A stretch of 64,000 nucleotides of DNA from Manduca sexta (GCF_014839805.1 NC_051118.1:8734391-8798390); one strand, 5' to 3'. Shown: positions 20,591 to 33,539, counted from the first letter of the stretch. The notes: generated by a model not told the origin, from the sequence alone. Numbers and translations are program-made.

Positions 20591-21140
20591 AGTGCTAATT
20601 GTAAAGGAGAAATACACGTAGGTACGTTTATAAACATTTACTCATGATATTTTCCTGGTCATTGACAACACGGGCCTAGTGAGAAGACTGAAGAGGACAA
20701 ACCCCTTCGAGTTAGTGTAGTGAATAGCGCAACATAGTGAAGCGAGTGCTATTTAAAAAGAACACTCGAAAAATGTGTCTTCCTCTTAATAGAGACATTA
20801 AGAAAAGTGTTATTGGACATATTCTTAGTCATAGTGTAATTATAAGTTTAGGTTAAATTTAAATAACTTAGTAGTTTTAAGGCTATATTGTTGTCGGTAT
20901 ATCATAAAAAATGATGTTTTCCTTTATACGGGTTTCAGGCAGAAAACAAAGCTAGACTCAGCTACATTCGCAATGCCAAGATATTCTTCATGCTTATGTA
21001 GACAGCAAGCTATATGATACGTGTAATTTTCCGAGCTTCAAGCCTTCATTGTCTTAGCATACTTCACCGCCTCCAAAGTTATTCCTAGTAAGGAATTATC
21101 ACTCCACAACAATATCAAACATTTAGAATCATTTATAAAT

Positions 21141-21523
21141 CAACAAGTTTTTGCTCGTGGCTATTCCGGCGTGCAAGAGTTTTCTGTGATAAAAGTCCCG
21201 ATATATTGTCCAGGGATAAAAACCCTATATCCTTTACCAGGGTCTCAATCTCCATACCAAATTTCATCGATACCGTTGAGTAGGTTTTGCGTTTATCGCG
21301 TTCAGAATGGTAGACAGATGCGGAGGGGGACCAACAGTAATCATTATATTTCAGTTAATTTACATGAATCGTAATGTACTATTAACGTAAACCTTCCTCA
21401 AGAATTGCACTATCTTTTACTTTTTAGTAATAACCGTTCAAAAATCCATTTAGTAGATTTTGAGAAAATCGATCACATACAGACAGCTTTTGGGGACTTT
21501 GTTTTATAATATGTATAGATAGG
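21141..21523 (-). repeat. Helitron-like repeat, inverse copy of 25.98-26.26 kb
   Basis: The segment containing CCTTCCTCAAGAATTGCA and GAGAAAATCGATCACATACA is the reverse complement of a stretch at about 26010-26150. The outer end reads back as CTATACATATTATAAAAC, the usual 5' look of lepidopteran Helitron-like repeats. The other end (TTTTGCTCGTGGCTATTCC) resembles degenerate element-end sequence. Confidence 0.5.
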
Positions 21524-21611
21524 GAAGTCTTTTTACCTGGCTTCATAGCTGCTATAATTGAGTCATTATTACGAAAAACATAAAGTTATATTTTCTTTAC
21601 AATTGTCAAAA

Positions 21612-21683
21612 AGGGGACACCCGGATTTGAACCGGGGACCTATCGATCTGCAGTCGATTGCTCTGCCACTGAGCTATATCCCC
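21612..21683 (-). tRNA. tRNA-Cys (anticodon GCA)
   Basis: Seventy-two bases fold as a complete cloverleaf on the minus strand. The acceptor stem GGGGATA pairs with TGTCCCC with one G-U pair. The D-arm carries the A-box TAGCTCAGTGG, the anticodon stem GATCGACTGCAGATCGATA region presents GCA in the loop CTGCAGA, and the T-arm carries the B-box GGTTCAAATCC. A run of T (21611-21608) right after the discriminator base is a Pol III terminator. No intron and no 3' repeat body, so unlike the SINE heads here it looks like a working gene. It delivers cysteine to ribosomes. Confidence 0.95.
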
Positions 21684-21699
21684 TGTGTTGTTTTTGGCT

Positions 21700-23639
21700 T
21701 ATTTGGCAGTGATATTGTTTTAATTGAAAACTTTAAATTAATCGTTATGGAATATCTAACTGACGGGTATTATATACCTGCATTGTCAGTTTGAGTTTGA
21801 TTCCTATGTCGATCAAAATAAATGCTATTTTTGCAATTTTCCAAAAATATACTTCATCATCTGGCATTCGAATGATTGCCTGATAGGGTAACCTCTATCA
21901 CATCATGGGACGGATATAACGAAGCGTGAGTGAAATACTTTCATCTCTGTCTATTTCTTTAGGAACAAAGGCGAAGTTATCCAGGTATGTATTAACTACT
22001 TGGACTGCTAACCGCGAAGTTTTGAATTCGATTTTCGGCTTTAACTTGTGTATACCGATTCGGAATCTTCTGACTATCCGAAAACTGAATTTGTGATATA
22101 TCCGATGGTATTGGCGTATAGTGGGTGGACTATGGATGCATTGCTCCCCCTTTTTGGAGATAAAAGCATAGATTTGTATATATTCATGCTAGCTTATCCC
22201 TGTGGCTCCGCTCGGGTGATTTTTTTTATGCCGGGGTTCGGCAAAGTAGATTCACAGCACCTGATATTAAGTGAAGTGAAGCTCAAAGACTTTCTCCGCG
22301 ATATTTTCTTGTGATAAAATGTAGAGTAAAACACTCAGGAGTAATGTAACATCTAATTAGAGAAAAAAAAATCTAAATCGGTTTAGTAGTTCCTGAGATT
22401 ATCGCGATCAAAGAAACTCTTCAGCTTTATATATTAGTATAGGTTAATACATAAATATAAGTGCGAAAGTAACTTTTACTCTCTGTTACGTCTTCACAAC
22501 TAAACTACTGGACTGATTTTGATGAAATTTTGTATGGAGTAGCTTGAATACCAAGAAAAGATAGTAAGCTACTTCTTTTAAGTATTTGTCACAACAAAAT
22601 TCCAACAAATGATACTGTAGACAGAAAAGTAGAAATCACGCACAGGAGAAAAAACCATAAGCATAAGAATAATGTATCTTAGAAGAATTATTTCAGACTA
22701 TTTTTTAACGCGTGATACAAGCGAGTATGTCGATTTTCATCGCGTATTTTCTCATCCGTAAACTCCGGAATTCTTAAGGTACAAGTCCAAAGATATTTTC
22801 CAGTACCAGGACACCATAAGATCTGTATAGTTATCAAATACGAATAAAACGGTATGAATAAAAAGTGTAATGAAAAGAGTTATAAGTGGTATTACGTTCG
22901 GCCGGGTAACCGCGCGCGTGGAACGTCCGCCCAGACGAGCTTAGGGTTGTCACCTGGTGAAATTATGTGTTTTATTCTGGGACTTTTTAGTTATATTTAA
23001 ATATTTAAAATCCTATAAATGACACACATAGTATGGTTTTACATGATATAAGTGTTATACAAGTAATTGTAAGGAACATAGAATATTTTGAGGACAAAGG
23101 AATACGTCTAAAAAGTAGTTAAACAAATTATAGGAACAGGATTCTGGCGAGCTACACTCACATACCCGATGTGAAGATAGTAATATCAATCACACTGCAT
23201 ATACATTTTTTAAATCAGCATTGTCTCCACTTCGCCAATTTAATTTTCGTTACATTGCTGCAGTAGCTGATCTTGAAATTAACCAAAATAGGGCGTTTAT
23301 AAACAAGATTTAAATCCCAGTATAGAGCACAATTTTCCATAGAGCATTAGACACATTTTCGTTATGTGCCAGCCCTTGCCGCCAATGCAAGTGCAATGCG
23401 TATTTATATCGGCCCAAATTCTAAAGTGGGATGCGTTTGTGGGCCAGCCCTGCGCGTCCCTCGTGCCGCGCCTCGGCATTTATGTACTCCTGGTACCCGC
23501 GACTGATTTATTGATAGACTAGCTGTCGCCGGCGGGTTTTAGCGACGTTTTTTTGTCATGTATTCTGGAAGTCTTCTTTGTAGAGAGATTAGTTTTATTA
23601 TAGTGTTTTTTTTTTCACAGTTTGATAAAATTAATGGGC
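21700..23639. other. No gene recognised
   Basis: AT-rich with weak repeat traces. A SINE-B-like piece (CACATCATGGGACGG) lies at 21899-21914. An old Helitron-like start (AAATATAAGTGCGAAAG) lies at about 22452. A CpG-rich patch is at 22895-22930. None of the open frames has a recognisable motif. Confidence 0.35.
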
Positions 23640-24334
23640 ATAGTCCAGTTCAGTCTAAATACATTGCCGATCAACAGGAGATATTGCATCTCTATCGCTA
23701 GTTATGGCTACAAATATCTTTACCGTCTGTTACTGTGACAAGATTTCTTTTATTTATTACACTATGGCTGTTATTCGTCGTAAACTCCAGAACATGTGTC
23801 AGCTTCATAAGATTTTAAACGGTAAAACTAATTGTAACCATATACTCGAACGTTTCAGCCTTTCAGTTCCGCGAAATCACCCACGAACTCCAACTCGCAA
23901 CATTCTTTATACTCCATTTTCTAAAACTAACTTGGGTCTTCAATCGCCCTGTACTAGAATCTGCAACCAGTACAATCAGTTTTTAATAGCTTGTAAGAAA
24001 TTAGACGTGTTCCGTGACTCTTACTCGATCTTTAAACGCAAGATTTACGAATTACTTTCACAACCCTCACAATTATAATATGGTTTATCTCATATTATTT
24101 TTGTTTTTTTATATTGTATCTGTAGTTTAAAAAATTGTTCATTATTATTAATATTATGTGTACCGTTTTGAGGCCCCATAAAAATATGCTACTCGCTGAG
24201 TGCTGTGGCGAATGTTATGTACGCCGTACTTGTTATACATATCAGTGACTATAATTATTGTTTAAAACTAGTGTAACTATGTGTAACTGTTATTATATGT
24301 ACAATGTGCCAGTGCTAATAAATAAGTAAATTAA
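23640..24334 (+). mobile_element. Non-LTR retrotransposon, C-terminal fragment
   Basis: The open frame to 24078 encodes the last part of a non-LTR reverse transcriptase polyprotein: QLHKILNGKTNCNHILERFS, then RTPTRNILYTPFSKTNLGLQ and LDVFRDSYSIFKRKIYELL. Such C-terminal blocks, with a late basic-aromatic LDxFxxSxxxFKxKI pattern, are typical of jockey/CR1-type elements. A 250-bp 3' untranslated region ends in A-rich AATAAATAAGTAAATT. The catalytic domain is absent (5' truncation). The 124-residue frame is unbroken, so the insertion is not very old. Confidence 0.7.
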
Positions 24335-24347
24335 TATGCAAAATATA

Positions 24348-24605
24348 TCTTGCTGGTTGCAGGATATATTTTATATCCGCCTGGATAGCGACCTCTGTAC
24401 GCAAGGTGTTAAAACCCGCCACAGAAGCTCACGTAAGTGCATCGCGTTCCGAGATCAGCCGGTGTATATCCGATTCCAACAGGCCGGCATAATTGTGTCG
24501 ACTGCTGAGGGGTAATCATCTCTCGTCAGTTGACATTCTATTGGATCCCACTCTACTTACCATCAGCTGCAGTGATGCCACTTTGCCACATCCATATAAA
24601 AAAGG
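24348..24605 (-). repeat. Repeat D
   Basis: Contains GGCCGGCATAATTGTGTCGA and a partner block CTCTCGTCAGTTGACATTC, which nearly pair into a hairpin. Order and content match the copies at 28.9, 45.4, 52.7 and 57.4 kb. The type of element is unknown: no inverted ends and no coding capacity. Confidence 0.7.
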
Positions 24606-25220
24606 CATATATATCTACTGCGCATCATACGTCTGTCTGGTCACTACCATTGACTGCATCTGTGTCATTGTATTGCGGTACGACTGGCATACCTAAGCCT
24701 CGAACACCGCGTCCAGCAAAATTATATTGGATTTTGCTACTCAGTCTCAGCTAGGAGTCAAGTATATGACAATAGCTAATATGCCATCTAAAATAGCTGT
24801 CAACTACTACCTGAAAAGGCAAATTTTGCTGTGTTTATATGCAGAAATCCATCCACAACTCCCATCCAAAACTACGCAGTCAATCTACCCTTGACAATGG
24901 TATGATTCAGTGCTTCGTGCTCCTAGCTACGTCGCATCGCGTGCGGCTCGCTAAGGAAAAAACCTCTGCCATTGTTTCAGGCTAATTTATAGTCTATAAT
25001 TAATAAGTAATGACGAGGACGGCTTCCGCGTTAATGCTTCCAGGATCAGTGTTTTTCACGTGATGTACTGTTGACAATATTACCTGATTCAAGAAAATTA
25101 TATTAGGATTTGATGCGTACTGGCAGTTCGGATTTGTCCCCGATAGGCTCGCTCATATCATGAGACTAATGCACATGATGAAAAATGCTCTAATTGCGTC
25201 TCTACTTTTGGAGTAAAAGG

Positions 25221-25382
25221 CAGTGGTAAAGGGTGAAATTTTTCAAAAGGGAACCCGATATAATATATAAATACTTCTATGCATAAATGCGGTCTGCAAA
25301 TAATTCCAATAATGATAAAATTGTATGTAAATTACGAAAGCGAAGTCGGCAAGAATCGGGTTATATGGATCCTTCACCACTG
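25221..25382 (-). mobile_element. hAT-type MITE with perfect 8-bp target duplication
   Basis: Ends CAGTGGTAAAGGGTG and GGATCCTTCACCACTG are inverted. The flanks GTAAAAGG at 25213-25220 and 25383-25390 are identical. The interior shares GCATAAATGCGGTCTGCAAA with the copy at 34.2 kb and GAATCGGGTTATATGGAT with repeat E. This is the best-bounded member of the family. Confidence 0.85.
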
Positions 25383-25977
25383 GTAAAAGGTGTATGGGTA
25401 GCTTAAGAGACTTGTATGGACTTCTTTAACTTAGTAACAGCATTGGTTCTATGGGTCAGATTGATTGAGGTGATATACTACCTTACAACAGTTATTTTCC
25501 ATTTTTGGTATTATGTTTGGTGCGTATTAAAAGGGTTATTGATTTCTCTCGATATATTACCATTCTTATAAGTTAAGGCGATACCTCAAGGTCCATTTTC
25601 ATACATTTTGTTTCACCTTTAATCTGGGTAACTAAACAAGTATTGGCAAGTAAAGAATTTAAATTCACGTCTAGTTAGTGATTAGTTCTCGCAGTTGAAA
25701 GAAAAACGTAAAAATAATTAATAATCATGGATATTTCGGCCTTTAAAATTTCGTCATATTAAATTTTATTATTTTAATTAGTAACGAAGTAGGAAGATGA
25801 TACAGCTTAATTTACCGAGTCATTTTTAAGTATTAACTAGTGTTCTTCAGCTGTCAGGTGCTATCCTTATAGGAAATAAAAAGATTAAGAAGGAGAGAGG
25901 GAAAGATTAGGATCTCTTAGGGTCTCATTGACCTTATCAAACACATTCGCGGGTGGAGCCGCGATTTAAATGTAATA

Positions 25978-26258
25978 ATCTATACATATAATTAAACAAG
26001 GTCCTCAAAAGCTATTTGTCTGTATGTGATCGATTTTCTCAAAATCTTCTGAAAGGATTTTTGTACGGTTTTTACTAAAAGATGCAATTCTTGAGGAAGG
26101 TTTAAGTTAATAGTACATTACGGATTTGTGTAAATTGACCGAAATATAACGATTACTATTGAAGAGGTCACGTGGTCGTAAAAAATATCATAGGTCGGGA
26201 TCTACGAGGGAAAATCTTTGTGATACACTGCTATCCACGTGGGCGAAGCCGTAGGCAT
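25978..26258 (+). repeat. Helitron-like repeat
   Basis: Starts ATCTATACATATAATTAAAC and ends near ACGTGGGCGAAGCCGTAGGC. It shares its central 150 bp in inverse orientation with 21.34-21.51 kb. The 3' terminus CTRR is not clear in this copy. Confidence 0.5.
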
Positions 26259-26449
26259 ACAATAATAATTTTTTTAAAGGCTGGATTTTATATCTTAAAA
26301 GATCTTTATACTTAGGTGATAGTTCTCTATATAAAAATCAAGAAATTAAACTATTATGCTTATCACTGTATCTTTGAGTCCGAGTTATATTTGACCCTAT
26401 TAGTACCTTTAAATTTACAGCTATAATCTAGTTGGGAGAGAAATAAACT

Positions 26450-26727
26450 ATCGAGACGAAAGTCCGCAGGTTCAAAACCCTAGGGCACACACCTCTGAAT
26501 TTTCTAAAATCATGTGTGTATTCTTTGTAAATTATCGCTTGCTTTAACGGTCCAGAAAAACATGAGGAAACCTACATACCTGAAAAGTTCCCTATAAGAA
26601 TTTTGAGGGTGTGTGAATTCTACCAATCAGCACTAGGCCAGCGTGGCGGACTAAGGCCTAATCTCTCTCAGTAATAGAGGCTCTTGTCCAGCAGTGGGAC
26701 AGTATGATATAATACAGGGTTGCTACT
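26450..26727 (+). mobile_element. SINE-A copy, partly truncated head
   Basis: The B-box region GGTTCAAAACCC and the body are clear, ending in AATACAGGGTTG. The A-box side has been lost or replaced before 26450. Confidence 0.82.
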
Positions 26728-27079
26728 ATTTTTGTAATTTCTTTTCTCTGATGACTGAAAAATCAGTTCTAATACAAATAGATGCATACAGTTTGTTTAT
26801 TAAAACATGATGGATCCCCTTTATCCCGAGTTCAAACCGTGCAGTAAATATCGGAGCTCCGTTAGCCAGTTTCCCGCTAACCGCGCGTTGTCCTATTTAA
26901 CCGAGCCAGTTAAAAATAACCGCCAACATACTCTCGTGTCGGTCGACTTTTGCCAAACGTTTAACCCTGATTAATCTGGCTTAACCCTTGATACAATGTT
27001 ATGTTCTCCTATTGTTGCTGGTTTCCTGGGATGTTTGGTCTAGACTATTTAATAATACTTAAACAGTCATTTTGATATC

Positions 27080-27349
27080 ATAATATCAGCCCTGTATTAT
27101 ATACTGTCCCACTGTTGGGCACGGGCTTCCTCTACTACTGAGAGGGATTAGGCCTTAGTCCACCACGCTGGCCTAGTGCGGATTGGTAGACTTTACACAC
27201 CCTCGAAAATTCCTATAGAGAATTTCTCAGGTATGCAGGTTTCCTCGCGATGTTTTCCTTCACCGTTAAAGCAAGCGAAATTCACAGCACACCCAAATTA
27301 TTTAGAAAAGTCAGAGGTGTGTGCCCTTGGGATTTGATCCTGCAGACAT
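27080..27349 (-). mobile_element. SINE-A copy, head truncated
   Basis: Begins at the tail TATCAGCCCTGTATTATATA and runs to CTGCAGACATGAG, where it loses the A-box side. The body is close to the family consensus, so it is a fairly young copy. Confidence 0.85.
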
Positions 27350-28892
27350 GAGTAAAAACGTTTTGTTTTCACGAAGATAGGTATGGTTATATTTATTAAA
27401 CAGAATATTAAAATAACATTGTATATGAAGAAAGAAGTAGCCTATATACTTGACATTATAACAATATAAAGTTCACTGCTATGCTACCCTGGTAATATAA
27501 ATTTCTAGCTGACCTTATGGCCAATAGAGCTGAATATTTCACAGTTGGAGAAAACAATGGTCTGCTGAGGAGGATGCGCTGAAGAAGTTATAAGCAGTGA
27601 CTGACTTTGGCACCAGATCAGGGCAAAAAAAGAAGATTATATTCTATCTTCTTTCCAAGCATCAATGAGGCTTTTTACGGATTGACAAACTTAGGTCTGA
27701 GGCCGGAGCCAAGATTTGCTTGCTTATAATCATTAATGCTAATAAAAAACGGTAAATGTATGGTAATAATAATTTCCTATCGATAAGTGTCTTTCGCTCG
27801 GATATGTAATTCTACTACATAACGTTAACGTTTATAGAAAGGCATCTTGTTTATAATAGAGCTGCCTAGTGCTATGAAACCCTAGTAATTCAAATTTCAA
27901 GGTGTTACTGTTCATGGGGCAATTCGATTTTAAGTTTTAAGCGATTTGCTCGTCTTGCCATGCAAGCTCATGTAATTTATCAGCAATTAATCGATGTTTT
28001 GTTTAAACAACTTAAGTGACAGAACAGTGATTAATTAAACTATAGTAGATACATAATAATTGCATGATTAAAACAATGAATAATTACTGTGGAGGTGGCA
28101 GTCAGATACTACAAAGTTTCAACAAGAAAGAGTTAAAAAATATCAATTTAGATTCTTTATCGATAGTACTTTCATATTTTCAAATTACCTATTGATCTTT
28201 ATAGCTGATCTTCGTAAACAGCTGCGTGATATAGCTAATGCTCAGCTGCTTTTTATCGGATTTATATCATCACAATTTTTCCTTTCCAAGGGTAGGGAAA
28301 TATATATCACAGCAACACAACTACGCCATCGAGACAGTCTATTTTTCACTAACATAAAGGATAAATTAAAACCTTTTTAACAAAAAAATATTGTAAATAA
28401 CTGATTACTTAATTTGAGTCAGCGCCACAATGTCTAATGGCTGTCATGTTCGTGACTACCTCAAGCAGCGAGCTGTGCAAGCCAAATTGACATCAAGTGT
28501 GCAGTATTGTTATTTTAACTGAAGTGAACTGACACGAGTTATTGACATTACTCTATTAGGAATAATGAGCTGTTTTATCTGCCATATGGCCGGTCAGACC
28601 GGGTTGGTACCACATACCACAGTTTTGAAAACTGATTTCGGATAGCTACCAGGCCCGCATAAGTAATTTTTCAGTGTCATGAATTTTTCCGAATGAATGA
28701 AGTCCGGCAAAGATATCCCAGTGCACCTGATTGTAAGTGAAGTAGGGTCTAATCAAATGCCTTTTGTTTGAAATAGGTTATTGTTTTCAGTACACAGTAG
28801 AGGTGGACTGGAATACTAGAAGTAAGTTAAATTTAGTATTGTTTCGAATATTTCTGCTCAGTATTTTTATACGTGGACGGCATAGGGAACTC
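27350..28892. other. No gene recognised
   Basis: AT-rich sequence. The short open frame at 28192-28380 has no motif. At 28600-28760 there are weak matches to SINE-B-like and E-like repeats but no clear boundaries. Confidence 0.3.
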
Positions 28893-29112
28893 ACTGCGCC
28901 TTGGTAAGTGGAGTAAGGTCAAATAGAATGTCGACTGACGAGAGATGATTACCCCTCGACAGTCGACAGAATTATGCCGGTCTATTGGAACCGGTCGTAC
29001 ATAGGCAGATCCCAGACCGCGACACTTACTTGGGCTATTATGACGTGTTTTAACACCTTGTGTATTGTGGTCGCTATTCGGGCGGATATAAAATATATCC
29101 TGCCACCAACAA
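28893..29112 (+). repeat. Repeat D
   Basis: The hairpin core GTCGACTGACGAG and CTCGACAGTCGAC is intact, followed by ATTATGCCGG and ending near GGGCGGATATAAAATATATC. It is one of the most complete copies. Confidence 0.72.
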
Positions 29113-29339
29113 ATGAAAATCTATTTGGATAATAGTAATCTTTTGAGTTTGTAGGAAGTAATCTCTGGAACCGCTATAATGATTTTAATAATTCTATCAC
29201 TAATATAACGCTGCTCTATTCCTGAAATATAATTTTTGACTTCCATTTTTAATAAACAATCCTAATCCTTTTTTCCAATCCATCGCTAAAATGGACCAAT
29301 CAGAACAAGGGTTTTTTTGACATGCTTATAAATGAGTTT

Positions 29340-29621
29340 TTTTTTCTATGACGAGACGAGCTTGCCGTTCGCCTGATAGTAAGCGATACGACCGCCCATA
29401 AACAGTAGAAACACCATCCAACACCTTGAATTACAAAGTATTGTTTGGTATTTCACTGCGTTCGCCATCCTGAGACATGAGATGTTAAGTCTTATTATGT
29501 CCAGTATTGGCTACAATGTCTTTCAAACCGGAACACAACATTAATTACACACTGCTGCTTGGCGGAAGAAATAGACATTGCGGTGGTACCTACCCTAGTG
29601 GACTCTCACATATGAGAGACC
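29340..29621 (-). repeat. Repeat C, near full length
   Basis: On the minus strand it runs from CATATGTGAGAGTCCAC through TGTGTTCCGGTTTGAAAGAC to CTTACTATCAGGCGAACGGC and an A-rich end. Near-complete copies here and at 31.5, 53.8 and 59.9 kb share both ends. Whether it is a SINE or a LINE 3' end is not settled. Confidence 0.75.
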
Positions 29622-31135
29622 TACCAGTAAATATTTTTTATTATTTGATTGGAATAGTTTATTGTTATCTAATGGAAGATTGAAATTGGGATATTAATTG
29701 AAATGGTACGTAAATCTAAACAATTTCCAAGAAATACTTTCTCACCGAACCTAGATAGTTTGATAAAGATTTCCATTACTGATCACCATCCTTGCCAACT
29801 GCAACCTGTCACCTTCGCCCTTCGACCTATGAACTCCGACTTACGCCCGTACTTTTACCAGATTGAATAGCTCATAACTTACTGAAACATATACGGCTTT
29901 GTTCCGATTCCCAATTTGGTTGGCGAAATTGTTATGGTAGTGCCTCGGTGTTGCCATTTGAATGTGTTTTTTAAATGTGAACTTTGCTTTGCATTTTGAT
30001 GATTGTTTATCAATGATCTGCCTTAATCTTTATTCATTTTATACTAAATGTAGTAATGTAAAGGATGTTTATTCTATAAACGACCTCAATCTCAATCTTC
30101 AATCCGATTCTGAGAATGAACCAATGAAAATAACTCATTTGTAAGAATGTCAAAAAATCTTTGTTCTGATTGGTCCATTTTTGAGATAGCTCGATAAAGC
30201 GATTGGAATAGTTTTTTGAAAATGGCAGTATATGGTGTTACGTAATTCTCTTCTTCTTCTGTTTCCCTAGTACATTGATATATTTGAGGATATTACTATC
30301 AGACTTTCAGTTTGCTCAAAAGTTACACATTTCAATGAAAAACCAAAACTTCAAAGATATAGTAAAATTAAATCAAATTCAAAAACGTTCATTCAACATA
30401 AATAGAAAATAGTTATCGTCCAAAATTCTAGTCCTAGATAATCACACTCACACAATACTCTCACACACGAATGCATACGAATGCAGCCGTCCCACGCACT
30501 CACGCGCACCGTTGTGTGTATGGGTGTGTGTAAGTAGGTCACAGAGATACGAGAGACACGTGTTAGAGGGCCGGAACTTTATTAGTGTACTGCGCTAGGA
30601 TTTCGGGAATAAAAAATGAGGAAAAATATATAATTAAATAAATATAGCTCCTATTGATTTACTTGTTAAGGTAGGAATTCGTTAGATACGGGAGGACTGT
30701 AATAGGTGCAGTGCAAATTTTTATGGGAGGCTTACGTTCAGCAGTGGAATATAGAAATAAAAGTTACATTTTTAATTAATATCAGCCACTTAAAATCAAA
30801 ATAAAAAAAATACAAAAAAGGTATTAGTATTTGTCGAATAAAAAAAAACTTTGTTTAAGTTTATTAGGCAATTTATCCTCAAATATATGAAATATTAATT
30901 AAATGTTATATATTATCAGGATGTACAGAATTACTTATAAACAATGTAAATTAAATGTAAATGAAAATAAATATATTTTAAGTAATAAGTTGACTTAAGT
31001 TACAAGTTGACTAAAGTATAAGACTTAATGTAGTATAAAACTTATAATTGTTAGTTGTAAATTATCCGCAATCAAATGTAATTTTTAAAAAAAATAATAA
31101 AAAATAAATTCGGTAGCCCTTCAAGCACAGTAACA

Positions 31136-31300
31136 AAATCCCTGCGCGGGCGCATCGCGGATGATACCGTGGTATGGAGAGCGTTCACCTCTCCCCGCAC
31201 ACTTCCCGCTACGCCCCGCCACCGCCCCGCCGCCGCCCTGCTCCCGACCCGCCCCCGCCCCGCACCGCCCCGGGACACCGACCGGGAAATCGTTGCTTTT
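31136..31300. promoter_or_regulatory. GC-rich island with GC-box-like runs
   Basis: About 165 bp of very high GC content in an AT-rich neighbourhood, with repeated CCCCGCC and CCGCCCCG blocks and many CpGs. It could be a promoter or 5' untranslated exon, or a low-complexity insertion. Open frames on both strands here are a by-product of composition. The flanking 30780-31100 is AT-rich without repeats. Confidence 0.3.
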
Positions 31301-31480
31301 CATTTAGTTTTCGATTAAGATCTCAAAAAGTATTTATAAGTTAATTATCGTTGTGACATGTTCATTTGTAATGGATATTGATTTTCCGATATTAAATAAT
31401 TAATACTTTAGACTTTCATACAGCCGAATTACGAAGCGAGTACTTCGTTAATCTGATGGCAAATATCAAGATTTTCATAA

Positions 31481-31786
31481 ACAGTAGAAACTAGTGGCAG
31501 GTCTCTCATATGTGTGAGAGTCCGCCTGGGTAGGTACCACCGCAATGTCTGTATCCGCCGCCAACCAACAGTGAGTAGTCACTGTTGTGTTCCGGTTTGA
31601 AGGACATAGTAGCCGGTGTAACAACTGGCCATAATGAGACTTAACATCTCATTTTTCAGGAATACCAAACAATAATTTTCATTTCATGCTGTTGGAAGGT
31701 GTTTCTACTGTTTATGGGCGGTCGTATCGCTTACCATCAGGCGGATGGCAAGCTGGTCTCATCATTCAAAGCAATAAAAAAATAAC
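31481..31786 (+). repeat. Repeat C, near full length
   Basis: Starts near CATAAACAGTAGAAACTAGT, contains CTCATATGTGTGAGAGTCCG and TGTTCCGGTTTGAAGGACAT and ends TCATTCAAAGCAATAAAAAA, a clear A-rich terminus. The 163-residue open frame that crosses this copy and the next is a by-product. Confidence 0.78.
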
Positions 31787-31854
31787 TCTATCCAAATCAT
31801 TCTATCAAAGAATTGGACTGTATACGTTCGATGTCACTGTAAGACACACTGCCA

Positions 31855-31998
31855 TGAAGTCTTATAACCAGGTGACGAGGGTAGTGGAGTGCCATGCAGT
31901 TTGTAATTCAAAGTCCTGTATAGTGTTGCTGTTTATGGGCGGTCGTATAGCTCACCATCAGGCGGGTATGCTCGTCTCTTCATTCACCTGCAATAAAG
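31855..31998 (+). repeat. Repeat C, 5'-truncated
   Basis: Only the 3' half is present, in the same orientation and 70 bp after a fuller copy: GTTTATGGGCGGTCGTATAG and CTTCATTCACCTGC then AATAAAGAAATG. Confidence 0.65.
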
Positions 31999-33539
31999 AA
32001 ATGCCAAACACTGGCTCGAATCCTTCAAAGCGGAATAAACAGTGCTGGCACACTTTTCCTGTTAATATTAACTGTGAACAAAAAAATTCTATGAAAAGTT
32101 ATTATAGAACCACGTGGAATTATCTACTTTTGAATCTTACTTATTTAATAAATATCTTTCTTTTCTACATTATGTAGAAGCTTGGTTTACAAAAGGTCCG
32201 GACATAGAATTATACATTAATGGAAAAGATCCCAATTTTTCATAATCATCACAAAATAGCTCATCAAACTCGGTCAATGCGGCTTGTTAAAATAGAAATC
32301 TGTTTCTCATATTAGTAAGGTTCTCGTCCGAAGTTGACTTTCAGGTATTATTTTGATATACAATACATTTCTTTATGTACAGTTAGTTTATAAAACACTT
32401 TCTTATTCTTAAACTTTCAAAATTATATCTAATCTAAAACTATTACGTGATAGTTGTTCAGAAAGAATTTTATTTTATTATAAATAATTGCGGCTTTTTC
32501 GAAATGTAGTTTCAGATGTGAATATTAAGCGTGCATATTCTTTTGAGAAAGAATAAAATGGAGGCAAGGGTTAGTAATTTGTATACGAAATTCGAATTTT
32601 GACTTTAATGGATTTATTAGATAGATATTTATGAATAATTCAGGGCTAACTCCATACCTGCTGCATCTAAATCATTATATGACAACTATCATGCGTGTTT
32701 GATGACATTGATTTTTTAATCAGGTTGTTTAGATATGAAATAAACAAAAAAAGATTTCTTTTCAAAATTGGAAATATAAGTAAAACCTTACGCTTTTGCT
32801 GGCCAGTTGGAAAAAAAAATAATAGATAAATTATAATCGATGTAAATGTTTTTTTTATCTTTGCTTCGAAAATTTTATTAGAAATATACTTATACAATGA
32901 ATTAATAATTAAGATTGATTGAAAATTATGACTCAAAGAACTTATAAATAGACCTTGCGCTCTAGAACAACAGTTATGTTTACAATTACAAAACTACATA
33001 ACAATATTATGAAAAACAAGATTGTTCCATATTAAAAAGGTAACTTTCAAAATAACCAAGATTCCCATAAAATTAACAATTTGTAAACAATTCCGTTTAC
33101 TTCATCCTTTTTTTTTTCCAAACGCGCCCATAAATAAGTCTCATCATTATAATATCAATCATTCATCCAAAACGATCAAAGTTTTTTTGTGCACAACAAC
33201 GCGTCGGAGGTACTAGGCGGACAGAAAACGAAGGTGGTACAATGGAAAGCGGCGCGAAGGCCGCCCGGTCGCGCCGAATTTCACTAGGGACAACGAACGG
33301 CCTCTCACTTATGAACTCCTAGTACTACACTTTCGGAGTTCATGTTGACGTGACGTTTTTCTAGTTGTTTTGTTTTAGATTTTTTACAAACACGGACACG
33401 TAGCGTTGTCCGTTAACTCTGACTGTGTCGAAAAAAAACAAAATGCCTAAAATATAACTCGTTAAATTTATTTCTTTTAATGAAAAAACAAAAGATTTCA
33501 TAATTTAGTTATTCTATCGTATCCTACTGCAATACTTAA

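Noticed and set aside
31072..31303. Glycine- and arginine-rich open frames in the GC island
   Set aside because: They are composition-driven; both strands are open and no domain is visible.
31686..32177. 163-residue plus-strand open frame
   Set aside because: It runs through two repeat-C copies and unrelated AT-rich sequence.
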